A stretch of DNA of 24,973 nt, from NCBI GenBank assembly GCA_902496345.1, contig CABVAP010000016.1, positions 1 through 24,973 on the forward strand, in the 5' to 3' direction. The notes under the pieces were generated by a model. That model saw only the letters and a program-made list of their open reading frames with translations, was not told the origin of the DNA and ran no database searches. Below, one piece after another: positions 14,548-23,585 of this stretch. Position numbers and translations under genes: made by a program. Position 1 is the stretch's first letter, and each line of letters begins with the position of its first letter. Origin of the DNA: an uncultured Eubacteriales bacterium. Lineage in GTDB: Bacteria > Bacillota > Clostridia > Lachnospirales > CAG-274.

Positions 14548-16524
14548 TTGGAGGATAAAGGAAAAATATCCTATGATAACGAAAGTATTACATCGCTAAA
14601 AGGTGCAGACAGAGTTCGTTTAAGACCAGCTGTTATATTTGGTTCTGACGGACTTGAAGGTTGTCAACACTCTGTTTTTGAGATACTTTCCAACTCTATA
14701 GATGAGGCAAGAGAAGGTTTTGGAAATAAAATTAAAATTACTAGACATAGTGATTTGTCTATTACTATAAAAGATTATGGTAGAGGTATCCCCGTTGATT
14801 ATAACCAGAAAGAAGAAAGGTACAACTGGGAACTTCTTTTTTGTGAACTTTATGCCGGAGGAAAATATCTTAATAATTCCGGTGAAAATTATGAGTTTAG
14901 TCTTGGTCTTAATGGTCTTGGTCTTTGTTCAACACAGTATAGCTCTGAATTTATGAATGTTGTTGTTATTCGTGACGGATATAAATATTCTGTTAATTTT
15001 GAAAAGGGCGAAAATGTAGGTGGTCTTAAAAAAGAAAAAACAGACATTACTCAAACAGGGACATACATATATTGGAAGCCTGACAGAGATGTCTTTACTG
15101 ATATAAATATACCTCTTTCGTATTATCAAGATGTTTTAAAAAGACAGTCTATTGTAAATAAGGGACTTACATTTGAATTATATGACGAAGAAAGTGACGA
15201 AAAATTTACTTATTGTTACGAAAATGGAATAAAAGACTATATATCGGAAATCGTTGGAGATACTTCTCTTACAGATATTCAATATTATGAGTCAGAAACA
15301 AGAGGTCGTGATAGGGAAGATAAACCGGAATATAAACTTAAATTTGAAATTGCTTTTTGTTTTGATAATGAGAAAAATGTAGTTGAATACTATCACAATT
15401 CAAGTTATCTTGAATATGGTGGTTCACCGGATAAAGCTGTTCGTTCAGCTTTTGTTTACGCTATTGATAATTATTTGAAAAACAACGAGATGTACAAAAA
15501 GGACGAAAAAAAGATTGTATATTCTGATATTGAAGATAGTCTTGTTCTTATTATAAATTCTTTTTCAACAATAACCAGTTATGAAAATCAAACAAAAAAA
15601 TCAATAACAAATAAGTTTATACAAGAGGCTATAACTGATTATTTGAAAAAGCAACTTGAAATATATTTTATCGAAAATAAAGCCGAAGCCGATAAAATAG
15701 CTAATCAAGTTATTGTAAACAAAAGAAGTAGGGAAACTGCTGAAAAGACAAGGATAAATATAAAGAAAAAACTTATCGGAAATATTGATATGAACAACCG
15801 TGTTGAAAAGTTTGTAAATTGCCGAACTAAAGACGTTTCAAGACGTGAACTTTATATAGTCGAGGGTGATTCTGCTCTTGGTTCTTGTATGCTTGGTAGA
15901 GATGCAGAGTTTCAAGGAATTATGCCTATACGAGGTAAAATTCTTAACTGTTTAAAGGCAAACTATGATAAGATTTTTAAAAGCGATATTATAATTGATT
16001 TGCTTAGGGTTATTGGCTGTGGCGTTGAAATAAAATCTAAACATAATAAGGATTTGAACTCTTTTGACCTTGAACAGCTTAAGTGGAGCAAAATTATTAT
16101 ATGTACAGATGCTGATGTTGACGGTTTTCAGATTAGGGCATTACTTCTTACTATGTTGTATAGACTTGCACCAACTCTTATAAAAGAAAGAAAGGTCTAT
16201 ATCGCCGAGTCACCACTTTATGAAATAAACAGCGGTAAAAAAACTTATTTTGCATATTCCGAAAAAGAAAAAGTTGACATTTTAAAGAAAATTAAGGGTA
16301 AATATACGATACAACGTTCTAAAGGTCTTGGTGAAAATGAACCGGAAATGATGTGGCAAACAACTATGAACCCTGAAACAAGAAAACTTATTCTTGTTTT
16401 ACCGGAAGACGTTGAAAAAACTCAAATAATGTTCGATTTATTGCTTGGTGACAACCTACAAGGAAGAAAAGATTTTATTGAAAAGTTTGGTTATAAATAC
16501 ATTGATTTGAGTGAAATGAGTTAG
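14548..16524 (+). CDS. Divergent type II topoisomerase B subunit (ParE/GyrB-like)
   Basis: ATPase subunit of a type II topoisomerase, 658 residues. The GHKL ATPase region shows EILSNSIDE (E45, N49) and DYGRGIP (76-82), the ATP lid YAGGKYLNNSG... and GLNGLG. The TOPRIM domain shows IVEGDSALGS (E439) and DADVDG (521-526). The lid motifs differ from the usual HAGGKF and SGGLHGVG. Length fits ParE or Gram-positive GyrB. I place the start at TTG 14548, eight bases after GGAGG (14535-14539); the GTG at 14539 overlaps that site. The partner A subunit follows 10 bases downstream. The pair is probably a second type II enzyme alongside canonical gyrase, so I leave out a gene symbol. Confidence 0.88.
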   Translation: MEDKGKISYDNESITSLKGADRVRLRPAVIFGSDGLEGCQHSVFEILSNSIDEAREGFGNKIKITRHSDLSITIKDYGRGIPVDYNQKEERYNWELLFCELYAGGKYLNNSGENYEFSLGLNGLGLCSTQYSSEFMNVVVIRDGYKYSVNFEKGENVGGLKKEKTDITQTGTYIYWKPDRDVFTDINIPLSYYQDVLKRQSIVNKGLTFELYDEESDEKFTYCYENGIKDYISEIVGDTSLTDIQYYESETRGRDREDKPEYKLKFEIAFCFDNEKNVVEYYHNSSYLEYGGSPDKAVRSAFVYAIDNYLKNNEMYKKDEKKIVYSDIEDSLVLIINSFSTITSYENQTKKSITNKFIQEAITDYLKKQLEIYFIENKAEADKIANQVIVNKRSRETAEKTRINIKKKLIGNIDMNNRVEKFVNCRTKDVSRRELYIVEGDSALGSCMLGRDAEFQGIMPIRGKILNCLKANYDKIFKSDIIIDLLRVIGCGVEIKSKHNKDLNSFDLEQLKWSKIIICTDADVDGFQIRALLLTMLYRLAPTLIKERKVYIAESPLYEINSGKKTYFAYSEKEKVDILKKIKGKYTIQRSKGLGENEPEMMWQTTMNPETRKLILVLPEDVEKTQIMFDLLLGDNLQGRKDFIEKFGYKYIDLSEMS

Positions 16525-16534
16525 GAGAGTTTTT

Positions 16535-18706
16535 ATGGCTAAAGATATGAATATAATTGAACAGAATATAACGGATACCCTTGAACTTAACTATATGCCG
16601 TACACTATGAGTGTTATTGTTTCCAGAGCAATACCTGAAATTGACGGTTTTAAGCCTGCTCACAGAAAATTACTCTACACTATGTATAAAATGGGTCTTC
16701 TTAATTCTGCAAGAACAAAATCAACAAACGTTGTAGGGCAAACAATGAAGTTAAATCCTCACGGTGATTCTGCTATATATGAAACGCTTGTTCGACTTAC
16801 GAAAGGTAATTCGGCTATTTTGCACCCATTTATAGATTCAAAAGGTAACTTTGGTAAACAATATTCTAGAGATATGGCATATGCAGCATCAAGATATACA
16901 GAGGTTAAACTTGACAGTATATGTAATGAAATTTTTAAAAATATAGATAAAGACACAGTTGATTTTATTGATAACTATGATGGTTCTCTCAAAGAACCTA
17001 TTTTATTTCCAACAACTTTCCCTAATATACTTGTAACTTCAAATCTTGGTATAGCTGTTGGTATGGCTAGTTCTTTATGTGGCTTTAATCTTAAAGAAGT
17101 ATGCTCTGCTACTATTGCATATATGAAAAATCCGGATATAGATTTAAAAAAATATCTTAAAGCTCCAGATTTTTCAACAGGTGGAGAGCTAATTTATGAT
17201 GAAAAAGAAATTCAAAAGATTTATGATACAGGTAGAGGAAGTTTTAAAGTACGTGCTAAATATCGTTACGACAAAAAAAATAGCCTTATTGAAATTTACG
17301 AAATACCTTATACAACGAATATCGAATCAATTATTGATAAAATTATTAGTCTTGTTAAATTAAATAAGTTGCGTGAAATTAATGACGTTAGAAATGAAAC
17401 TGATTTAAGTGGTCTTAGAATTGCAATTGATATTAAACGAAATGCTGACCCTGATATGATTATGCATAAGTTATTTAATATGACAACACTTTGTGATAGC
17501 TTTAATTGTAACTTTAATATACTTATAAACGGTAATCCTAAAGTTATTGGAATTAAACAAATTCTTGATGAATGGATTGAGTTCCGTATACAATGTATGA
17601 AAAGACAAATTATGTTTGACCTTGATAAAAAACGTGCTAAATATCACCTTTTATCTGGTCTTGCTAAAATTTTGCTTGATATTGATAAGGCTATAAAGAT
17701 AATCCGTGATACAGAAGAGGACAAAATGGTTATTCCTAATCTTATGTCCGGATTTGGTATTGATGAGGTACAGGCAGAATATATTGCAGAAATTAAACTT
17801 AGAAATTTGAATAAAGAATATCTACTTTCAAAGGTTGATGAAAGAAAGAAACTTGACGAGGAAATCAAAAAACTTGATGAACTCAAAGAGAGTGACGAAC
17901 TTATAAAAGAAGTTATAGGCGATGAACTTAAGGAAATATCAAAAAAATATGGAAAGCCTAGAATGACAGATATTGTCTACAAAGAAGATATACAAGAATT
18001 TTCGGAAGACAGCCTTATTCAAGATTATCCGGTAAAACTTTTCCTTACAAAGCATAATTACTTTAAAAAAATTACAATGGCATCTTTACGCTCTTCATCA
18101 ACTCAAAAATTAAAAGAAGATGATGAAATAATAATTGAAACAGAAGCGTCTAACAAAATGGATTTGCTTTTGTTTTCAAATAAATGTAACGTTTATAAAG
18201 CAAAAATTTATGATTTATCTGAATGTAAAGCTAGTAGTCTTGGTGATTACCTTTCAAACTTACTTGATATGGAAGAGGACGAAAGTATTATATACATAAC
18301 GGCAACTTCTGACTATTCCGGATATATGTTATTTGCATTTGAAAACGGAAAACTTGCTAAAGTTGATATGAACGGATATGCAACAAAGGTAAATCGTAAA
18401 AAACTTATAAATGCTTATTCTGATAAATTCCCGCTGGTTGGAATATATCATATAAAAGAAGATACTGACTTTGTCGCTATACGAGATAATGACAAGGCTA
18501 TGTTATTTAACACATCAGAGGTTGACGTAAAAGCAACAAAAAGTACACAAGGTGTTGCGATATTTACATTAAAGAAAAATAGCATTATGTCAAAGTTTGT
18601 TCCTGCAACAGAATGTACACTAAACAATATTGAATATTATAGGGCTAACAAAATTCCGTCTACAGGGCATTTTATTGTCGAAGATAATTTGACAAATAAT
18701 TTGTAA
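16535..18706 (+). CDS. Divergent type II topoisomerase A subunit (ParC/GyrA-like)
   Basis: DNA-cleavage subunit, 723 residues. The winged-helix region carries the catalytic tyrosine Y121 in AASRYTEVKL, the quinolone-region sequence NPHGDSAIYETLVR (Ser at the GyrA-83 position, Glu at the GyrA-87 position, as is usual in ParC), and the opening YMPYTMSVIVSRAIPEIDGFKPAHRK. Residues about 440-480 form a charged coiled-coil gate. The C-terminal part (about 500-723) looks like a beta-pinwheel, but I see no QRRGGKG-type gyrase box, which points to decatenation or relaxation rather than supercoiling. The fold family is certain; ParC versus a separate GyrA-like clade is inferred. It follows the B subunit with GGAGAG as ribosome binding site. 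Confidence 0.88.
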   Translation: MAKDMNIIEQNITDTLELNYMPYTMSVIVSRAIPEIDGFKPAHRKLLYTMYKMGLLNSARTKSTNVVGQTMKLNPHGDSAIYETLVRLTKGNSAILHPFIDSKGNFGKQYSRDMAYAASRYTEVKLDSICNEIFKNIDKDTVDFIDNYDGSLKEPILFPTTFPNILVTSNLGIAVGMASSLCGFNLKEVCSATIAYMKNPDIDLKKYLKAPDFSTGGELIYDEKEIQKIYDTGRGSFKVRAKYRYDKKNSLIEIYEIPYTTNIESIIDKIISLVKLNKLREINDVRNETDLSGLRIAIDIKRNADPDMIMHKLFNMTTLCDSFNCNFNILINGNPKVIGIKQILDEWIEFRIQCMKRQIMFDLDKKRAKYHLLSGLAKILLDIDKAIKIIRDTEEDKMVIPNLMSGFGIDEVQAEYIAEIKLRNLNKEYLLSKVDERKKLDEEIKKLDELKESDELIKEVIGDELKEISKKYGKPRMTDIVYKEDIQEFSEDSLIQDYPVKLFLTKHNYFKKITMASLRSSSTQKLKEDDEIIIETEASNKMDLLLFSNKCNVYKAKIYDLSECKASSLGDYLSNLLDMEEDESIIYITATSDYSGYMLFAFENGKLAKVDMNGYATKVNRKKLINAYSDKFPLVGIYHIKEDTDFVAIRDNDKAMLFNTSEVDVKATKSTQGVAIFTLKKNSIMSKFVPATECTLNNIEYYRANKIPSTGHFIVEDNLTNNL

Positions 18707-18752
18707 TTTGTTAATATATAACCCGAGAATAAAAAGTTTTTGGAGGCTAATG

Positions 18753-20366
18753 ATGATTAGTGCAAATAATGTAACTTTAAGGCTTGGAAAGAGAGCTTTA
18801 TTTGAAGATGTTAATATAAAATTTACACCTGGTAACTGTTATGGTCTTATTGGAGCAAATGGTGCCGGAAAATCAACTTTTTTAAAGATTTTATCTGGTG
18901 AACTTGAACCATCAAAAGGAGAGGTCGCTTTAACTCCTGGCGAAAGGATTTCTTTTCTTAAACAGGACCATTTCCAATATGATGAATATGTCGTTTTAGA
19001 TACTGTTATAATGGGAAATGCACGTTTATACCAGATAATGAAAGAAAAAGAAGAAATCTATGCAAAAGAGAACTTTACAGAGGAAGACGGAATTAAAGCT
19101 AGTGAGCTTGAAGATGAATTTGCTAATATGAACGGCTGGGACGCAGAGGTTGACGCTGCTACTCTTTTAAATGGTCTTGGAATTGAAACAGAACTTCATC
19201 TTAAATATATGAAAGACCTTACAGGTCCGGAAAAAGTTAAGGTTCTTCTTGCACAGGCTTTGTTCGGAAATCCTGATGTTTTACTACTTGACGAACCTAC
19301 AAACCACCTTGACCTTGCAGCTATCAACTGGCTTGAAGAATTTTTGATAAACTTTGAAAATATTATAATTGTAGTATCTCACGATAGATATTTCTTGAAT
19401 AAAGTTTGTACACAGATTGCTGATATTGATTATTCTAAAATTCAGTTGTATGCCGGAAATTACGATTTCTGGTATGAATCTAGTCAGCTTCTCATAAAAC
19501 AGATGAAAGAATCTAACAGGAAGAAAGAAGAAAAAATAAAAGAACTTCAAGAGTTTATCCAGAGATTTAGTGCAAACGCATCTAAATCTAAACAGGCAAC
19601 ATCAAGAAAACGTGCTTTGGAAAAAATTGAACTTGATGAGATTAGACCGTCAAGCAGAAAATATCCATATATAGACTTTAAACCTAATAGAGAAATTGGA
19701 AACGAAGTTCTTACTGTTGAAAATTTATCTAAAACTATTGACGGTGTTAAAGTGCTTGATAACATTTCTTTTATTATAAACAATGGGGATAAAGTTGCAT
19801 TTGTCGGCTCAAACGAACTTGCTAAGACAACTTTATTTAAAATTCTTGCAGGAGAACTTGAGCCTGATTCCGGAAGTTTTAAATGGGGTGTTACAACATC
19901 TAACGCTTATTTCCCTAAAGATAATACTGCTGAATTTGATAATAATTACAATATTGTTGATTGGCTTATGCAATATTCTGAAGAAAAAGACGTTACTTAT
20001 GTAAGAGGTTTCCTTGGAAGAATGTTATTTTCTGGTGACGAGGCCCTTAAAAAAGTTAAGGTACTTTCTGGTGGTGAAAAAGTTAGATGCCTTATATCTA
20101 AACTTATGATTTCCGGTGCAAATATTCTCATTATGGACGAGCCTACAAACCACCTTGATATGGAGTCAATTACAGCATTAAATAACGGTATGATTAAATT
20201 TAATGGTGTTATTTTATTCTCATCTCAAGACCACCAGATTGTACAGACAACAGCTAACAGAATTATGGAATTTACAGATAATGGTCTTATCGATAAACAG
20301 ACAACTTACGATGAATATCTTCAAAACGATGAAAATGCAAGTAAACGTCAAATTTATTCTATATAA
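18753..20366 (+). CDS. ABC-F family ATPase (YbiT/YkpA-like)
   Basis: A cytosolic tandem-ATPase protein of 537 residues without membrane segments; ABC-F proteins act on ribosomes to adjust translation or protect from antibiotics. Domain 1: Walker A GANGAGKST (34-42), Walker B LLLDEPTNHLD, H-loop SHDRYF. The linker (about 245-300) is the charged P-site-tRNA interaction region. Domain 2: Walker A-like GSNELAKTT, signature LSGGEKVR, Walker B LIMDEPTNHLD. The first signature reads LTGPE instead of LSGGE, and the second H-loop has SQDHQ where His is usual. Start ATG 18753 is six bases after GGAGG, and its N-terminus MISANNVTLRLGKRALFEDV aligns with the family; the earlier in-frame TTG is not supported. 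Housekeeping YbiT-type role is more likely than resistance. Confidence 0.92.
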   Translation: MISANNVTLRLGKRALFEDVNIKFTPGNCYGLIGANGAGKSTFLKILSGELEPSKGEVALTPGERISFLKQDHFQYDEYVVLDTVIMGNARLYQIMKEKEEIYAKENFTEEDGIKASELEDEFANMNGWDAEVDAATLLNGLGIETELHLKYMKDLTGPEKVKVLLAQALFGNPDVLLLDEPTNHLDLAAINWLEEFLINFENIIIVVSHDRYFLNKVCTQIADIDYSKIQLYAGNYDFWYESSQLLIKQMKESNRKKEEKIKELQEFIQRFSANASKSKQATSRKRALEKIELDEIRPSSRKYPYIDFKPNREIGNEVLTVENLSKTIDGVKVLDNISFIINNGDKVAFVGSNELAKTTLFKILAGELEPDSGSFKWGVTTSNAYFPKDNTAEFDNNYNIVDWLMQYSEEKDVTYVRGFLGRMLFSGDEALKKVKVLSGGEKVRCLISKLMISGANILIMDEPTNHLDMESITALNNGMIKFNGVILFSSQDHQIVQTTANRIMEFTDNGLIDKQTTYDEYLQNDENASKRQIYSI

Positions 20367-20404
20367 TATTTTTTTAAAAATATAAAAATATTTCTTTATT
20401 TTTG
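20365..20404 (+). terminator. Possible weak terminator after the ABC-F gene
   Basis: AATATTTTT (20365-20373) pairs with AAAAATATT (20384-20392), followed by TCTTTATTTTTG. The stem is entirely A/T, so strength is uncertain. Confidence 0.4.
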
Positions 20405-20414
20405 TGAAAGATAT

Positions 20415-20422
20415 GTTATAAT
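20415..20422 (+). promoter_or_regulatory. Extended -10 promoter for the REC/HD-GYP gene
   Basis: TGTTATAAT (20414-20422 region) gives a perfect TATAAT at 20417-20422 with the TG extension; no good -35 box is seen upstream. It would leave a leader of about 90 bases. Confidence 0.5.
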
Positions 20423-20518
20423 ATAGATATATTTTGAGCGAACGATTTATTTATAATTTGAATTTTTTATAAAATTCTATAATTTTTTTGATATGCAAAT
20501 ATCGGAAGGGGCGGTTTT

Positions 20519-21556
20519 ATGGCTAGACAAAGAATACTTGTTGTTGATGACAGTGAATTTAACAGAAAGGTTCTTGTTAATGTTTTAAAAGATGAGTATG
20601 ACACAATTGAAGCATCAAATGGGCGAGAGGCATTGGATATTATAAATAAAAATCTTGCAACAATATCTCTTGTTCTTTTGGATATTCTTATGCCAGAAAT
20701 GACAGGAATTGAAGTTTTAAAAACTCTTAATGACGCAGGTATTGCGTCTTTAATTCCTATTATTCTCATAACAGCTGCTGATTCTGAAGAGGAGTATGGT
20801 CTTAACCTTGGAGCTGTTGACTTTATCACAAAGCCTTTTGACCCTAACATCGTAAGAACTAGGGTTAAAAATCATATGAAAATGAAAAATGTTAGAGATA
20901 TGCTTGAAGAACTTGTTTCATTTAATATGAACAGAAGTGAGAATATATGGGAAGCAACAATTGAAATGCTTGCAAACGTTATTGAGTTTAGAAGTTTTGA
21001 AAACTTTAAAAACTATGACAAGATTAAAAAAATCACTAAAATATTAATTGATGAACTTCTTGAATCTGGAATTTATTCATCAGAGATTAACTCTGTTGGT
21101 GCAAACTTTATTTTGACGGCAGCTCCTTTATGCGATATAGGTAAAATTTTTGTGCCAGAATATATTTTATTTAAAAACAGTCAGCTTACTGATGATGAAT
21201 TTGAAATTATGAAAAAACATACATTGAATGGGGCAAAGATTATCGAGAAATGCCTTACCACTGCGTCAGATAAATATATAAAATGCTGTAAGGACGTTTG
21301 CCTTAATCACCACGAAAAATGGGACGGCTATGGTTATCCTAATGGACTTTCTGGTGATGAAATTCCTATTTCAGCAAGGATTATCGCTATAACTGACGTA
21401 TTTGATGCACTTATTACAGGTAGACCTTACAGACGTGCTTTCTCTAATACAGAGGCTATAAAGATGATAGAAGAAAGAGCAGGAAAAGACTTTGACCCTG
21501 TTATCGTTAATGCTTTTTGTAAAGTTGCTGATAAAGTTTGTAATATATATGAATAA
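20519..21556 (+). CDS. Response regulator with degenerate HD-GYP domain
   Basis: A 345-residue cytosolic two-domain protein. Residues 1-122 are a receiver domain with intact phosphorylation residues: acidic D10-D11, acceptor D55 in LLDILMPEMTG, T85 and K105 in ITKPFD. Residues about 140-345 are an HD-GYP domain, normally a metal-dependent cyclic-di-GMP phosphodiesterase. NHHEKWDGYGYPNGLSG (HH 264-265, GYP 272-274), MKKH (H234) and DVFDALITGRPYRRAF are kept. The HD dyad is CD (C205-D206, in APLCDIGK) and the upstream ligand position reads Y166 instead of His. Loss of these ligands suggests weak, altered or absent catalysis. No histidine kinase lies nearby. GGAAGGGG precedes the ATG. Confidence 0.92.
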   Translation: MARQRILVVDDSEFNRKVLVNVLKDEYDTIEASNGREALDIINKNLATISLVLLDILMPEMTGIEVLKTLNDAGIASLIPIILITAADSEEEYGLNLGAVDFITKPFDPNIVRTRVKNHMKMKNVRDMLEELVSFNMNRSENIWEATIEMLANVIEFRSFENFKNYDKIKKITKILIDELLESGIYSSEINSVGANFILTAAPLCDIGKIFVPEYILFKNSQLTDDEFEIMKKHTLNGAKIIEKCLTTASDKYIKCCKDVCLNHHEKWDGYGYPNGLSGDEIPISARIIAITDVFDALITGRPYRRAFSNTEAIKMIEERAGKDFDPVIVNAFCKVADKVCNIYE

Positions 21557-21640
21557 TTAGCTGATAGTAATGCTATGTCAACGATTGCTTATGTTATTTT
21601 AGGTTTGTTCTATTAGCGATATTTGATTTGCTTATTTTAT

Positions 21641-21690
21641 AAGGCAACACCATATAATTTTTTTATTATGAGGTGTTGCCTTAGGTGTTT
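21641..21690 (+). terminator. Terminator or leader hairpin between the HD-GYP and Ig/TPR genes
   Basis: AAGGCAACACC (21641-21651) is the exact reverse complement of GGTGTTGCCTT (21672-21682), with an extra ATAAT/ATTAT pairing inside the loop. It is followed by AGGTGTTTTTATAG. The strong stem fits a terminator; the tract is imperfect. Confidence 0.7.
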
Positions 21691-21713
21691 TTATAGTTTT
21701 TGGGAGGTGCGAT

Positions 21714-22535
21714 ATGGCAGATGAAAATGGCAGTAACCAAAAATATTTTGAAGTTGTTACTTCTTCGCCAAAACTTAAAGATAAAATTCATATTGATATA
21801 AAAAATTCGACAGATGTTATTTATTGGCATATTAAGTTTAATATACCACTTGATGAAGAGTCTGTTTCAGAAAAGACAACAGGTGTTACTGATACAAAAG
21901 GGTATATCCTGAAAACTAAAATTCGATATAGTCAGAAATCTAATCTTATAAGTATTCAGCCACTTGAACATTATGAACAAAATGAATATTATATTTTGAG
22001 TATATCAAAAGAGGTAAGGTCGGCTAATTTGCAGAATTTGAAAAATGATATTCATATTTTATTTAAGCTTAAAAATAATGTGATTTCAGAATATAAAATA
22101 CTTCCACCTAACGTTACTGTGCCAAAGCCACGAAAAAAGCCTAGGTCTATGCAAAGAAAAGAAATTAGAACAAGGGTATATTCTTTTGATAAATATAAAG
22201 ATGGGGAAAAAGGCGATAATCTTCTTTGGGCAAACATAATGATAAACCCAATTATTGCAGTTATTGGGCTTTTAGGACTTATCACAAGTGTTTTCATTAA
22301 TGAAGTTATTTTTACAATAATAAGTGGTCTTGTTTCTGTCGTTGGTATTGCACATATTGTTAAACAAATTGTAAATAAAAAGTTTAGGTCAAACTTTTTA
22401 TACAACAGAGGGGCGAGGGCTTTTAAAAAGGAACAGTATGAAAAAGCAGATAAATTATTTACTAAAGCTATTCATCTAAATCCTGAAAATGAATATGCTG
22501 AATATGCTAAAAATAAAGTTTCGTACTATTTGTAG
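21714..22535 (+). CDS. Ig-like domain, two TM helices and TPR: unknown membrane protein
   Basis: A 273-residue protein I cannot name. Residues about 15-120 resemble a bacterial Ig-like (SbsA/Big_5-type) beta-sandwich: IYWHIKFNIPLDEESV... GVTDTKGYILKTKIRYSQKSNLISIQP... YEQNEYYILSISKEVRSANLQNL. There is no signal peptide. A basic, proline-rich linker (137-153, KPRKKPRSMQRKEIRTR) precedes two hydrophobic helices (about 176-194 and 197-217), then KKFR and a C-terminal TPR-like helix pair (about 226-259: FLYNRGARAFKKEQYEKADKLFTKAIHLNPENEYAEYA). Positive charges on both flanks suggest a membrane hairpin with both ends in the cytoplasm. GGGAGG gives a strong ribosome binding site. It lies directly upstream of holB in the same direction and may be co-transcribed with it. 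Confidence 0.78.
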   Translation: MADENGSNQKYFEVVTSSPKLKDKIHIDIKNSTDVIYWHIKFNIPLDEESVSEKTTGVTDTKGYILKTKIRYSQKSNLISIQPLEHYEQNEYYILSISKEVRSANLQNLKNDIHILFKLKNNVISEYKILPPNVTVPKPRKKPRSMQRKEIRTRVYSFDKYKDGEKGDNLLWANIMINPIIAVIGLLGLITSVFINEVIFTIISGLVSVVGIAHIVKQIVNKKFRSNFLYNRGARAFKKEQYEKADKLFTKAIHLNPENEYAEYAKNKVSYYL

Positions 22536-22568
22536 TTATTAATGTAATTAGGAAATAAGGTATAGTTT

Positions 22569-23585
22569 ATGTACAATTTTAGTGATATAAAAGGTAATAG
22601 GCAACTTATCAAAAATTTTCAGTCAATGATTTTTAATAATAAAATATCTCACGCTTATATAATTGACGCCCCTAAAGGTTCAGGGAAAAAGCTTATTGGA
22701 AATGCTTTTGCTAAGGCTATTCAATGCGAAAATAATAAAAATGTAGAGATTGAAGAAAATATTGGAAGCTGTGACAGATGTGTATCTTGTAAAACTTTCA
22801 ATGAGGGAAATCACACAGATATTATATATGTTAAGGCAGAAAACGGAAGGGCAACTATAGGTGTTGATGACATAAGAGAACAGATAGGAAAGATTGTTGA
22901 AATAAAACCGTATAAATATGATTACAAGATATTTATAATAGATAAAGCAGATACTATGACAGTTCAAGCACAAAATGCTTTGCTTAAAACTATAGAAGAA
23001 CCTCCGTCTTATGCTGTTTTTATTTTGTTGTCTGAAAATCATAATAGTTTTTTACCCACCGTATTATCAAGGTGTGTTTTATTTAAGCTTAGGCCACTTG
23101 ATAATGAAATAGTTGAAAATTATATAAAGTATAATACATCAATTCCTGAAGAATATGCCTATCTTTACTCTACTTACGCTCAGGGAAATATTGGAAAAGC
23201 TATTGAAATGGCATCATCTGATGAGTTTATGGAAATAAGAAATATGATTATACGCTTTATTACGGATTTACCGAATAAAGATTTTATTGATGTATTTTTA
23301 GATGTTGAAGTGTTTGAAAAATATAGAGATGATATAAGTACAGTTCTTGACATATTATACCTTTGCTACAGGGATATGATTATGTTAAAATGTTTTGGTG
23401 ATGAAAGATTTATAATTCAAAAAGACAAGAAGTATTTATTTAATGAGATTTTAAATGAGTTTTCAGAAGAACAGCTTTTTTATGGAGCAAGAGCAATTGC
23501 TACAACTAAAAGGCAGTTAAGTCAAAATGCAAACTTTAATATGGCTATTGAAAACTTATTTTTGAAACTAAAGGAGAAAAGGTAA
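22569..23585 (+). CDS. holB: DNA polymerase III clamp loader subunit delta-prime
   Basis: A 338-residue AAA+ clamp-loader subunit; with gamma/tau and delta it loads the beta clamp at the replication fork. Residues 34-42 read APKGSGKKL, a P-loop whose Ser/Thr is replaced by Lys, and the Walker B region reads IIDKADTM, consistent with delta-prime not hydrolysing ATP itself. The zinc module is C53, C68, C71, C74 (CDRCVSC). SRC (167-169) is the trans-acting arginine-finger motif that acts on the neighbouring gamma subunit. NALLKTIEEPP is family-typical. Its TAA abuts the ricT ATG, as in the conserved holB-ricT-trmN6 order of Firmicutes. Confidence 0.93.
   Translation: MYNFSDIKGNRQLIKNFQSMIFNNKISHAYIIDAPKGSGKKLIGNAFAKAIQCENNKNVEIEENIGSCDRCVSCKTFNEGNHTDIIYVKAENGRATIGVDDIREQIGKIVEIKPYKYDYKIFIIDKADTMTVQAQNALLKTIEEPPSYAVFILLSENHNSFLPTVLSRCVLFKLRPLDNEIVENYIKYNTSIPEEYAYLYSTYAQGNIGKAIEMASSDEFMEIRNMIIRFITDLPNKDFIDVFLDVEVFEKYRDDISTVLDILYLCYRDMIMLKCFGDERFIIQKDKKYLFNEILNEFSEEQLFYGARAIATTKRQLSQNANFNMAIENLFLKLKEKR

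Noticed and set aside
18708..18752. Longer ABC-F start at TTG 18708
   Set aside because: The extension is not family-like and contains the GGAGG site that serves ATG 18753.
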